Source of the DNA: Candidatus Obscuribacterales bacterium
GTDB lineage: Bacteria > Cyanobacteriota > Vampirovibrionia > Obscuribacterales > Obscuribacteraceae
Direction: 5' to 3'
NCBI GenBank assembly: GCA_019752635.1
Contig: JAIELX010000073.1
Coordinates: forward strand, 33,473 to 97,472
Length of the DNA: 64,000 nt
The translations under genes and the position numbers were made by a program. Each line of letters begins with the position of its first letter. Position 1 is the stretch's first letter. The notes under the pieces were generated by a model. That model ran no database searches. It was not told the DNA's origin and saw nothing but the letters and a program-made list of their open reading frames with translations. This document shows, one piece after another, positions 8,516 through 19,300 of the stretch.

Positions 8516-8704
8516 TTACTTCAAATGTTCAAAAGCTTCGTTCAGTTTCTTCTGGATCGCAGGGTTGGTTGCTTCGCTCATCCTGGAGACCGCTTCGAAT
8601 AGTGCTCGCAAGGCGCTTTCCGCCTTCATCAAACGCTTGGAAATTTCATTATCGGTTTTGTTGAGTTGTTCAATGTGGTATTTAGTATCAAATTCGTCTG
8701 ACAT
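8516..8704 (-). CDS. Small helical hypothetical protein (62 aa)
   Basis: A short acidic/basic helical protein beginning MSDEFDTKYHIEQLNK, with heptad-like spacing of Leu, Ile and Met that suggests a coiled coil over most of its length. No family recognised. AGGAGGT lies three to four bases before the ATG at 8704, a near-perfect ribosome site that decides the start over an upstream in-frame TTG. It is followed by an intrinsic terminator and lies 79 bp downstream of another small minus-strand gene, with which it may be co-transcribed. Confidence 0.7.
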   Translation of the reverse strand: MSDEFDTKYHIEQLNKTDNEISKRLMKAESALRALFEAVSRMSEATNPAIQKKLNEAFEHLK

Positions 8705-8783
8705 GGAACCTCCTGAGAGTAGGACTAACTCGGATTTAAACATATGATCGAGTGACGGTGTTTGCCTCTCGGCTCATCTCACA

Positions 8784-9020
8784 TTAACGACCGTTCGCTT
8801 CGGCTTCAAAGCACAATAGGACTTGATTCATCTTTTGGGGATCGCTTGTTGCTGCGGCGGGTCCCAGAGAGCCTAATCTCATTTGCAGTGCGGCGTCGCC
8901 CGGTCCGAGGCGACCAGCCTCGAAGGATTCAATGACACTCAAAAAGGAGGCCTTGGATGCTTCACTTATGGAATCTTTCAGGTCTTCAATCAATTTTCTT
9001 GTTCTTGTGAGCGTCGCCAT
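8784..9020 (-). CDS. Small hypothetical protein (78 aa)
   Basis: A 78-residue protein starting MATLTRTRKLIEDLKDS and rich in Ala, Ser and Gly, probably two helices joined by a Gly/Pro turn (FEAGRLGPGDAALQMRLGS). No family recognised. GGAGG is found about ten bases upstream of the ATG. Size, orientation and good translation signals match the next small gene (8516-8704), so the two may form a small operon. Confidence 0.65.
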   Translation of the reverse strand: MATLTRTRKLIEDLKDSISEASKASFLSVIESFEAGRLGPGDAALQMRLGSLGPAAATSDPQKMNQVLLCFEAEANGR

Positions 9021-9286
9021 TATTTAAATCCTCCAACCAAACCTTGCAGCAACATTGGTCGCTAATGATACCGCCAATCTAATTGAGTAGTCCTGTGAAT
9101 GCCTGGAATTGCCGAGCCTGTTACATCGAGGATGGATGTTGACAGCGAATCGACTGAAACCCGAAGGGGACTTTGCCGACACTGTGGATTTATGCAGACC
9201 CTGCAAGTTCAATAGCACATATGAAGCGGTCTTGATTTTAGGCACCATTCAAAGAGGCAATTGCCATTTGTTAGGAGAGCCAGCCG

Positions 9287-9547
9287 ATGCCCGGTAGTCC
9301 TTTTGAAAGCGAACAGTCATTTCGGGATTCTTTAGCGGGAGCATTCTCTCCGTTCAATCTTTTTCGGCAAGCATGGGAAGGCTTTGAGTCGAAGAAAGGC
9401 GGTGGCGGCGGATCTGCTGAGCTCGGAGCGTTTCTGTTTCCCATGGAGAGGCTTCTGGGCAAGACTTTCAAAATGATGGAGGACGAGATAAATTCCGCTT
9501 TGCATAGTGATATCTACAGCAGCGGAGCTCGCGGAAGGCGCCGCTAA
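9287..9547 (+). CDS. Small hypothetical protein upstream of the Ser/Thr kinase (86 aa)
   Basis: An 86-residue protein with a helical N-terminus containing aromatic residues (FNLFRQAWEGFESKK), a flexible GGGGGS stretch, a second helix (MERLLGKTFKMMEDEIN) and an Arg-rich end. No family recognised. AGGAG lies nine bases before the ATG. It ends 82 bp before the kinase start I prefer, in the same direction, so it may belong to the kinase transcript and could be a partner or substrate; that is inference from position only. Confidence 0.6.
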   Translation: MPGSPFESEQSFRDSLAGAFSPFNLFRQAWEGFESKKGGGGGSAELGAFLFPMERLLGKTFKMMEDEINSALHSDIYSSGARGRRR

Positions 9548-9566
9548 ATTGTCCCGGTAGCCAGGG

Positions 9567-11567
9567 ATGATTTTGCGTTCGCTCAGGGAATATGAAAATG
9601 TCATCTCCTCTGCACCCGGGGAAGTCACGATGGAAGAACCGCCTCCGTTGGAGTCCCTCCGTGCCGCACAAGAGGCTCTGCCTCCTCAGCTCAAACTCTC
9701 TCTGCTCATCGGTGAAGGGGGGGGCGGGGTTGTTTACAAAGCTAGGCACCTCCCCCTGGACATAGACGTTGCGGTAAAAGTCCTTAAGCAGTCAAATCCA
9801 GTTCAGTTCAAGCGCTTCCAAGTCGAGGCGGCCAATATTGCGCAGCTGGACCACCCGAATATCGTAAAGATCAGAAAATTTGGTGTCGAAAAAAACAACA
9901 GTCCGTTCATTGTTTGCGATTTTATAGATGGAGAAACCCTTGCTGAGCGCCTTTCACGCGGTCCAGTCAACGGCGAGGAGTTTAGGGACATATTTGTTGA
10001 CACGCTAAAGGCGCTGGAGTACGCGCACTCAAAAGGCATTATTCATCGTGATCTAAAGCCTTCTAACATTATGCTCTGCGCTGGCGATGCCGCTGGTGTC
10101 AAACTGGTCGATTTTGGTATTTCTAAGAATCTGCTGGCTGAGGACCAACACCTCACAGGCACGCAGGATTTGATTGGTACGCCACAATACATGAGCCCGG
10201 AACAGTGCACCAACGCGAGTTTGGACGCGGGTTCAGACATTTATTCCATTGCCTGCATCATGTACGAGACCATTTGCGGGCAGCCACCGTTTGCAGGGGA
10301 AAGTGCACTGCAGACTGTTCTACTTCAATCGAATGCGCTTCCGCCGTCCCTTGTAAAGCAACGACAACTGGCGAAGATCCCCGGACAGTTGCTTGCTCTG
10401 ATTGACCGCGGCTTGGCTAAAACAAGCGCGGAACGACCTTCTGTCGCCGAGATGCTAAAAACATTGCAAGACATGAGAATTGATTGGTCCGTTCCGCATT
10501 CCAGTCCAATACAACGGCAAGAGCAAGATGCTCAACGCAAATTGCCTATGATTGGTATCGCTGTCAGCATCGTTGGACTAATCTTTTGGGGCTTGATCTT
10601 CATTCATCTAAGTTCGCAGCCTCCCGCCCCGAGCATGTGCGATGGAAAAGGCAGCACGGAAAAACTTAGAAGCAGACGTCAGCCGAAGCAAAGGCTGAAG
10701 GACTTAAAGGACCGCTATATGAGCGGCTTTACGGAGCAGGATGCTATACAAGCCCTGAATGAGCTTGACCGAATCAGAGAAAAAATTCGCGATAAAGATG
10801 TTGATGCACAGACTACAAAGTATTGGGCACGCATGCTGGAGGGGATGTTACGCGAAGATCTGAAGCAGCATGAGCTGGCGCGCGCACTATTCGTTGAGGC
10901 CTCGCAGCAGTGCCAGCGTGTCGGGTCTCCTGCCGCAGTTGAGTCGCTGTTCCGCGTAGCGGAGGTAGAAACCAAGCTGGGCAATTCCGGGCATGCGCTG
11001 ACTATCATCAATCAAGCTCTGGCTCTTAAAGAACCCGTATCAGAAACTCCCATTGATCCGATCGGTATTGACGGAAAACAAGGGGGGATTATCCAAAGGC
11101 TTCATCACCTAAGATCAACTTTGTATCTGAAAAGTGGCAAGATAGACAGTGCTGAAGCCGATTTGATTGAAGTGTTAAAACATCCTGTAGCCCGGCATAT
11201 TGCCCTCTTCGAAGTTGTTGCCACTGGTTCACTGGCAGAAATCGTGCATCGAAAGGGTCGCCATGGCGAAGCACTTGATTTACTTGATGACGGGCGAAGA
11301 AGATTGGCTGCTATGCGTGGCGATCTCTCGGTGGCTGAGGCGGCTTGTTCCCTTTCCAACGCTTGCGTTGTGCTGGGAAAGTTAAAAGAGGCGGAGGGTT
11401 TGTTGCTTCTAGCTAAACAAAAGGCTGATCAAAGTTCGTTTGTGACGGCACGTGCAACTCTCAAAAACGATATAACGAAACGGCTTCAGTTTGTTCGTAT
11501 CCGTTTGGGCGAGAATTGCCGAGGTCGCGGTGACCAGCGTCGGCGCACTCCGGCGGGTGAGTCTTGA
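9567..11567 (+). CDS. Membrane Ser/Thr protein kinase with C-terminal TPR-like region
   Basis: A bacterial Hanks-type kinase of up to 666 residues. The kinase domain (about 45-303) has a glycine loop GEGGGGVVYKA (49-59), the lysine K71 in VAVKVLK, HRDLKPSN (160-167), DFG (182-184) and GTPQYMSPEQ (204-213), so it should be catalytically active. One transmembrane helix follows at about 327-348. The remaining ~300 residues, presumably extracytoplasmic, are helical with a TPR-like pattern, probably for ligand or protein binding. Unlike PknB there are no PASTA repeats. Two starts are possible: ATG 9567 with a weak site, or ATG 9630 (residue 22), which has GGGGAAG five bases upstream and is my preference. 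Confidence 0.9.
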   Translation: MILRSLREYENVISSAPGEVTMEEPPPLESLRAAQEALPPQLKLSLLIGEGGGGVVYKARHLPLDIDVAVKVLKQSNPVQFKRFQVEAANIAQLDHPNIVKIRKFGVEKNNSPFIVCDFIDGETLAERLSRGPVNGEEFRDIFVDTLKALEYAHSKGIIHRDLKPSNIMLCAGDAAGVKLVDFGISKNLLAEDQHLTGTQDLIGTPQYMSPEQCTNASLDAGSDIYSIACIMYETICGQPPFAGESALQTVLLQSNALPPSLVKQRQLAKIPGQLLALIDRGLAKTSAERPSVAEMLKTLQDMRIDWSVPHSSPIQRQEQDAQRKLPMIGIAVSIVGLIFWGLIFIHLSSQPPAPSMCDGKGSTEKLRSRRQPKQRLKDLKDRYMSGFTEQDAIQALNELDRIREKIRDKDVDAQTTKYWARMLEGMLREDLKQHELARALFVEASQQCQRVGSPAAVESLFRVAEVETKLGNSGHALTIINQALALKEPVSETPIDPIGIDGKQGGIIQRLHHLRSTLYLKSGKIDSAEADLIEVLKHPVARHIALFEVVATGSLAEIVHRKGRHGEALDLLDDGRRRLAAMRGDLSVAEAACSLSNACVVLGKLKEAEGLLLLAKQKADQSSFVTARATLKNDITKRLQFVRIRLGENCRGRGDQRRRTPAGES

Positions 11568-11656
11568 TCAGAATTAGCTTTCTGTACAAGCGTGAGGTGC
11601 TAACTGTGTCATCGTGCTAGCATTGCAGCTACCTACAGTACGAGAGAGAGCTAGAA

Positions 11657-11962
11657 ATGACAGCCAGCAATGACAGAATCGACCATTTAGCAATTCCCGT
11701 TAGTAACGTGAAGGAATCTGTTGAGTGGTACACGAAGCAGTTTGCCTGCACGGTGAAGTACCAGGATGAGACGTGGGCGTATCTGGAATTCCAGAATATC
11801 AACCTGGCGCTGGTAATACCGGGACAGCATCCCGGCCATCTCGCTTTCATACGTGATGATGCAGAAACCTTCGGGCAACTCAAAACACATCGTGATGGAA
11901 CGCAGTCTTGCTACGTTAAGGATCCGTCGGGCAACTCAGTCGAGATAATGAAACCGTATTGA
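11657..11962 (+). CDS. Glyoxalase/bleomycin-resistance (VOC) superfamily protein
   Basis: A compact 101-residue VOC-fold protein. The expected metal-ligand positions are H10 (DHLAIPV), E44 (AYLEF), H61 (PGHLAF) and E96 (NSVEIMKP), and the ending KDPSGNSVEIM is the typical last beta strand of the family. The set of ligands suggests a metal-dependent enzyme such as a lyase or dioxygenase, but the reaction cannot be told from sequence. GAGAGAG lies six bases before the ATG. It is convergent with the tryptophan dioxygenase gene, 78 bp away. Confidence 0.82.
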   Translation: MTASNDRIDHLAIPVSNVKESVEWYTKQFACTVKYQDETWAYLEFQNINLALVIPGQHPGHLAFIRDDAETFGQLKTHRDGTQSCYVKDPSGNSVEIMKPY

Positions 11963-12040
11963 TCCTGCGTGGACGTCGATTCCCACCGGGCAAGGCGAAG
12001 CCCCCCCGGGAGCGCGGCATGCCGAAAAGACTGCGACTCG

Positions 12041-13003
12041 TTACGAGTGGCCGAAGGGGCAACCTTGAGAAGGTTGATCGAGGGCCGGTCCGCTTCCGTA
12101 TGCGGTTGAAGCTGCATCGTCGGAACTATCGCCAGGCATTTTGAAGTACGTTCGCAATTGCCAGAGTTCCGGGAAGCACCGTTTGTCCAGTGTTGAGCGT
12201 AAGTATTGAACTCCTTCGCTGCCACCGGTTCCGCGCCTGAAGCCGATGATGCGTTCGACCACCGTCACGTGGTTGAAACGCCACAAAAAGATTTGCTCGT
12301 CAAAGTCCAACAGCGCTTCTGCCAAGTCGAGCAAATCGCCGTATTGATCTTCATCCTCGTAAACTTTCATCAGCTCCAGGATGCGCTTCTCACGCAAGAC
12401 CGCAGCCTCTTCTTCATTCTTGCCCGGTTCGACAGGAAGATCAAAACCGCGGCGCCGCATCAGCTCGAAGAACAGCTCGGGTAATGCGGGACTATTAAAT
12501 CGCGCTTGCAGTGATTCGAAAGCTTCGGAGTCTTGTTGAAAATGCTCCAGCACCGACGGCGATTTTAGACCGCCAATGAATTCAAGTTCTCGAAACTGAC
12601 TTGACTGAAACCCGCTGGCGGGAGTCAGAGCCGCTCTGAAAGCAAGAAAATCGCGCGGTGTCATGGTCTCGAGAATGTGAATCTGCTGTACTAGCAGTTT
12701 CAAAATACTGGCAATGCGTCTCAGGTAAAAGACTGCCTTGCGTGTTTTGTCCTGCTTGATCAAACTGATTACTTCGTCCAGTTCGTGGATAATCAGTTTG
12801 AACCAAAGCTCGTAAGACTGGTGTATGACTATGAAAAGCGGTTCGTCATGATGCGGTGGCTCTGACTGGCAGACTTGCAATTTTTTCAAGTCTGCCACTT
12901 TCAGGTAGCTATTGTACGTAAGAGGAGAATGTTGAGGCGTTGCATCAGGCTCCGGCTTTTCGCCGGGACACGACGGCGAGGATTCCCGAGTCTTTCCAGT
13001 CAT
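12041..13003 (-). CDS. kynA: Tryptophan 2,3-dioxygenase
   Basis: A haem enzyme that opens the indole ring of L-tryptophan to N-formylkynurenine, the first step of tryptophan breakdown. Family signatures are LTYNSYLKVADL near the N-terminus, HDEPLFIVIHQSYELWFK with the distal-side histidine, ASGFQSSQFRELEF, and FLWRFNHVTVVERIIG, which holds the proximal haem-ligand histidine, followed by RRGTGGSEGVQYL. I prefer the ATG at 13003 (320 residues) because GGGAGGG lies a few bases upstream; an ATG at 13054 would add 17 residues. The C-terminal tail SQGCPFGH is also seen in other bacterial members. No other kynurenine-pathway gene is in the window. Confidence 0.95.
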   Translation of the reverse strand: MTGKTRESSPSCPGEKPEPDATPQHSPLTYNSYLKVADLKKLQVCQSEPPHHDEPLFIVIHQSYELWFKLIIHELDEVISLIKQDKTRKAVFYLRRIASILKLLVQQIHILETMTPRDFLAFRAALTPASGFQSSQFRELEFIGGLKSPSVLEHFQQDSEAFESLQARFNSPALPELFFELMRRRGFDLPVEPGKNEEEAAVLREKRILELMKVYEDEDQYGDLLDLAEALLDFDEQIFLWRFNHVTVVERIIGFRRGTGGSEGVQYLRSTLDKRCFPELWQLRTYFKMPGDSSDDAASTAYGSGPALDQPSQGCPFGHS

Positions 13004-13309
13004 CACGCCCTCCCTCTGCTGCCTGCTATAGCCCAATCTCGACGACCGAGGCATAGTATGGCAGAGCTTTTCTTGCCTGTGCTCAAAGCCAGTCTATTTA
13101 TTTCTATTTATCCAACTATGTTCTTGAATTCCGCTGCCACGGTGGACCCTGATCGCTCACCGGGTTTACCGGCATTTCTATTCTGGATAAGACGAATCTA
13201 TTGTGCGGCGGCCGGTTTTCCTAAGGCGTGCAGCCGCGCCGGCGAGTAGCTCCCGGCACACAACTTTTGGTCATTAGAACAGTTACTCGCAAGGGGTAGC
13301 CAGTCGGCG

Positions 13310-16300
13310 CTATTTTGACGGTTTATAGGTCCAACCGGGTCTGGCCGCATCAGCCAGTGCTTGCTTCCACGAAGCTAGCTGTTGAGCCGTAGCCTTGTAC
13401 GAATCGGCGACATCAGACTTGGCCTTCGTTTCACAGCGACTTACGACCACGATGGCCGGTTTGCCGTTTGCATCAGTGGTAACAACCATTAGAGTGCGGT
13501 GCAGTCCGTTTCCGACACGCCAAGACATTCCGAATCCACGAACGCTATCTACCTCTGGTTTGCCAGTAGCGCCGGTGCGTTCCACATCGACACGCAAGTC
13601 CAGATCTGGACGGCGCACACTGCCATCGCCATACAACCCGGACGCCATCTGCTTCATGACTTCAGGGGGTAGATCAGCAAGGTGTTCAACAAAGATCGGA
13701 TCGCCCTTAATCGGCGAGCCTTCCATATCGATTACCCTGAAGGTAACTGCCTCTCCTGTCGGTCCCTTCTGAACAATGATGTGGTTTGTACGACCGGATT
13801 CATCCGTACACTTGATCAGATGATTGCCCTTGTCGGTGGTTCCGACCAATTCAAAATTGGTGAATTTGCCTTTGCAGAACTCATGCTCCGACAATACTCG
13901 AACCATGTTGTCACCACCGGGAAAAAACTGAAGTTTCGGTACAGGCGGTTCATACCTGATCACCCGTTCGAGCGTCGGCTGGTCGATACCGAGCGAATCG
14001 CGATTCTTGAAGAGCCACTGTTTCTCCTGTGTCGTGATCTCTTGCCCGTTCTTCATTTGGTTTTCAAATCTATTTCGTACGATTTGATTGAACTCGTTCA
14101 GCATGCCGTGTGATTCATACATTAACCGCAGCATTTGGAAACTTCCTTCGCCGGCAACGGTGAACATGTAATTGTTCGTCGGATCATCGAGAACTCGCTC
14201 TAGTCCAGCTTTCATAGACCGGTCCACAAAGGCCTTACATGAAGGGTCCTGGAGATGCACGCCTCTTTGTTCCAGAAACAAAGGCAGTTGCATTAGGCCA
14301 TTAACATCGCGACAAGACTCTGCCACCACACGCAGTGCAGTAAGCTTGTCTACGGCATCTTCCGCGCTGGTAAATTTCTTCACCATTTCCGGTAGGTTCT
14401 CAACCAAATGTCTGGCGGCTTCAGGGTGCGCGGACCGCAACGCCTGCACCACTTCAAAATAGGCGAAGATCATGTCTCCCTTGTTCATGCCGTCCATGAC
14501 AGCTTTGAACTCTTGCAGCTTTGGCAGAGAGATGTTCGAATCCAGCACGAAGTCCATACGAAATTCAGGAACCTCTTTGAACAAAGATTCCATTTGCTTC
14601 GCGATGTCCAGTCGTTGAGGCAGTTCCGGCGACTGTGCCAGCTTGCTCAAATTATCCCTGAACTGCTGTATGGCATGCGAATCACCTGCGTCAAAGGCAT
14701 TCTCGACCGCTTCACTTTTCATGAATTCGTTGAACGACTCCAAATTCTTCAGTGGTGTCTTTGGGTCGAGCAGCGTCTCAATAGGCGGACCAATTCGAGC
14801 AGCGCGAGGATCTTTCAGCACTTCTGTCACATGAGCCAAGCGTTGCGGCAGATCAGGAGCGCTGGCTAATTGTCCCAACCTGTCACCGATTACTTTTAGC
14901 GTTTGTGGATCTGAAACTCTTAGAGATTCGCTCAAGGCTGCCATAAAAGCATCACGTTCGGCACTCTTGATTTTGTTGCCGTTAACGTGACCGTCGAGTG
15001 CATCTTTTACTTCAGCGATTTGCTTCTTGATGCTGCTGTAGTCAGTGGGCATGTCGCCGGCAAGAGCCCTTTCGCGAACCCGTCGAGGATGGTCCGGTCC
15101 GTATGGCCGGTAGTCTTTATTTTGCGGCAGCCCGGAGCGTTCGTTGTGGAAGAGCTGATTGTTGTTCCTGGGATCATATATGGTGCGTTTCGCGCCAGGC
15201 CCCGTTAGCGTAACCCATGCGTGTGGCTGGCCATTCCAAGTGCCGGTGGTGACTTCGGCCTTGATGCCCATCTTCTGCGCAAGATATTTGAGCACCATTG
15301 CCTGGTCCAAGCACACAGCGGAGCGCCTGGCGATCAGGTCGCCCACCATTATGTGTTCGCCGTTACTGTCGAGACGCCCGGCAACCTTATTCATGCCGGA
15401 TCCCTGACGAATACCGGGTTGACCGCCGAATCCTTCGTCAACAACCCGCGGTGTCATGCGTTCATGCACATAATCAGTCAGTGCTTGCATCAACGCAGCA
15501 TCGTTACCCTTAAGGTGAGCAAACTTAGACATGGCATCGGCTTCGAATTGTTGCAGCACGGGATCTCGTGCCGCATCAAACACACGAGGCCGGACCCGAT
15601 TACCACCGGGTAATTCCTCGCAGTAAACAAAGCCCTTCGGAATTTCGGAAACGACTGGTGTTTTCGTCATGTCGACCGGCTTGGCGCCACGATTTTCCGT
15701 GCCCATGTCGCGAACCGGCAGCACGGAGTAGCGGTGGCTTTCCGAGCGCATAAGCGAAACTTCTTTGCCTCCAATCACCAGTTTGTCAGTGGCACGCAGC
15801 GCAACTATTTCGTTTGCCGGCACGGTGGTGCGCTTACCATCGGCATGAACAACTTCCACCGGGGCACCGCCCGTGGAGCGAACATAGAAGCCCTTACCAT
15901 CGGTAGTCATTATGGCACCACCGCCTAAATCGGAAATGCGAATGTCCGCTCGACTTCCAGGTCCTATAACCACCTCTCGACGTCCTGCTGCGGCAATTTC
16001 CATTGACTGCCCGTCAACCGTGACCTTCAAGGACGGCTCGGTTCTGATTGCTGGCCTAAGCTGCGCCATTTCTGCTGCGGACAGTGCTGTAATCTTGAAA
16101 TTTTCCACACGAATTGCAACGGGACCTTCCGGGGAGTTTGTCACCTTAAGAACCGTGCGGGCCTTGCTATCAAAGAAATAGGACACACCGTCGTCCTGAG
16201 CGATCCGTATGTGCTGATCGCCTTGCTGGAACTTTTGCTCTTGAGCAAAACGGCTCTCTTGGGGCCTCTCAGTGAATCGAATCACAGTGGCGCCACCGTT

Positions 16301-19300
16301 TTTCTCTGCAACTGCATAACCACGGCTGTAAGCAGTAGGCTGCCCCTGTCCGCCGGGCTCGGCGAGCACCACGGGGGCTGCTCGATCATAGGACAGTACG
16401 CTTTTGCCGCCACCTTCCACGGTGCCAGCCGGGTGAATAGGAGCCTGTACTTCAGAGGCAGACATATGAACGCCCTGCTCGAGTCTGGGCATCGGTCGCT
16501 CGGGTACTTTCACTGATGGTGACTCGACCGGTCCAGCTTCCAGCTTTCCGCCAGGGTGAGTTAAGTCGGCAGGCTGCTCGCCTTTACCTCGACCAGTGTC
16601 TTCCATCAGGAATGGAGGTGTCCCTGGTTTTGCATCACCGGCGCGTAGTTCCCACTTGCCGCCGGCTACCTTTTTTACTTCGAATCCTTGTACACGCATG
16701 TGATCTGCAAACTGCTTTTCTGTCACGCCATCTTCAAGCTTGAATTTGCAAATTTTGCCGTCCATTTTGGCTTGTGAGAGCAACTTCAGTTTCAGTTTGC
16801 CACCCTGCAAACATGCCAGTCCTATAGCAACGCCGAAACTCAGGCTCCGCTCGGCTTCCTCACCGGCCTCGTGAACCTTTTTGCGTCCGATCTCATCTAA
16901 AATTAACTCTTCGCCCGCGCTTTGCGCTAATGCGAACGAAAGATTTACGGAAAACTCCTTTGACAGAGTTCTAAGAAAATCTTTCATGAATTCACCTGTA
17001 GCCCCGGGAAGGCGACCCAACCCTTCAGCTTGTGCTGACTTCAGTGCGAGCTTCTCGGCATTGGGCGCCGGATTCTTTAACAACGCTGCTGTCTGCTGCT
17101 TTGACAGACCGGCGATCCTGCCGACAATAGCGCCTGATACCAAAAACGTAGCCCAGCCAATCAAAAGTTCTTTGCCGTAGTGGCTGCCAACTTTATCGAA
17201 GAAATCGCCAATGATTTCAAGGTCGTCCTTGCCGGACAACGCGCCTTTCTCTTTCTGGCGCAACCAATCGCAGACAACGGCCCCGTTTGAAACACGAGGG
17301 CCAAAACCACAATAGCCACCCTGGTTAATCTTGAACATAAACTCTGTTGCAATTTCGGCTCCTGCAATTCCGACCGATGTGATAAGCAGCCCGCCCAATA
17401 TGGGACCTCCGACTCCACAGGTGGCCAGTGTAAGCGCTACAGCAGCTACACTGCCGATGATTGCCGGACCGTTGTCTTTCATCCAGCTCCAAGTACCCGT
17501 AGGACGAAGCTTACCGTCCGTCACAAAGCCGACGAGCGAACGTGCCTCCTTGTTGAAGGTTGAATTGCGATCGAATACATCAATGACTTGTTTGTAGCTG
17601 TTGATTCGTTTGGCAAGTTCTTTTCTGAGGTCTTCATTTGCCTTCCATTCTTCCCTCGAAAGTGCGGAGGCTTTATTGGAAAGAACGTTTACTGCCTCCG
17701 ACATTGCCTTAACTCGGGCTCGCATTTGATCGACTTCGTCTTGTGAAACACTATCAAGCTTGCCCAGAATAGACTCCCTTCCCTGCTTGCTTAGCTGTTC
17801 AAGGAAGGACTTGCTGACGTGATCTTGGTGTTCTTGGGCTTCTTTGACCTTTCTGGTAAAGTCAGTGAGGTCGCCGGAGATATCACCGGCGATGGTAGAC
17901 AGTTTGGCGGCCAACGGGTCCGTATCTATTAGAGCAAAGGCAAGCGTTTTGTGAGTCTGATAGTCAAACTTGGACCAATTCAGATTCGCTAGACCCAGTT
18001 TGTATGGCGGATTGCCTGGAATGTCCCGCAGCCCCAAAGCTTGGTTGAACGCTTCAGTTTTGTCGGTGGAGTACTTCGGCAACTCGATGGACTGAATGTT
18101 TCCACGCTCAAGTTGATACTGTGCAATCGATTTCCCCTCTGGAAGAAGCGGGCATCTGACATAGAGATCTCTCCAAATTTCAGGAGCCATCCATTCAAGT
18201 GCTCGACCATATACAGAGACCAATTGAAAGGCTAACTTTGATGCACTGTCCACATCGCCTGAGTTCCATTTGAGACGATATTCGCGTGCCGTCTCGGCTA
18301 TTCCGGTAGCACCATCTTCTTTGAGTTCCGCAGAGATGGAGAGAATCGATGCCAACTCTAAATGTAATTTTTCAGTCCCTCTGCGGTTTCTGAAGAGCCC
18401 ACCAGGTAGCCGATCTAGCGCTTCTAGCGCTTCCTTGAGCTTGTTCTCCGCCAGCAGTTTTTCTATTTGGACCACTCCCTCGAAAGTCCAAGGGTTGTCC
18501 TTGAAAACATCAGTTGCCAAAGTCGCGATTTCGTTTTTCAGCTGCACAAGTCGCTCGGACGGATTCCCAAATTCGGCTTCGTAACTCTGCTTCGTCGTTG
18601 CCATCGTGGAGGAATCATTACTATCAAGCTTTTGAAGAAGCATTGCATTGGGAGAATTTTTGAGCGAGTTTACAGACATTAGCTTGAGAATCATTTCCGG
18701 TTGAACCTTTGCGTTCATCCAGCGAATGTTCTCTCTTTGCAGTTCCGATAGCTCGTCCCATTTCAGTTTGGCCTTGAGGTCCTTATCTGGCTCCATCCAA
18801 CCCATTACCGATTTTTCTCCATCGGTGAGGTTTGTCCATCCCATGAGCCTGGCGCGCAGCGCTGGTGAAAGATTGTTGACATAGTCGATATTTGCAATAA
18901 CACGCTGGAACATTTCTTTGCCCGAGAGGGTGTCTGATTGCAAATTCTTTTCAATCGTGTTAGCCAAGTCAACGACCCAATTTTCGGGAACCTTATGAGG
19001 CATTCCTTTCATTTGAGTGATAACCATCGAAGTAGGCAGTTCTTTGTAGCAAAGCAAAAGAACTCTGGCCGCCTCTTCTCTCAAACTCTTGTCGGCATTC
19101 ACGTCATTGAGGACGTTTTGAAGCTTCTCCAGTGCCTCAATTTTCAATTTTTGAACTGCTTCCGGGCCCAGCGCGGTGACGAGCAGCATTTCTGTTGCCT
19201 TGTATTTGTCTGACCACGGTTTGACACCACACAAACCGGACAGAGAATCAAGATTATCGATGGAGATGTTCTTTGAGTCAGGAGACAAGATAACACTCAG

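Noticed and set aside
12875..13249. 124-codon plus-strand open frame
   Set aside because: Largely antisense to the N-terminus of tryptophan dioxygenase and its leader; no family resemblance.
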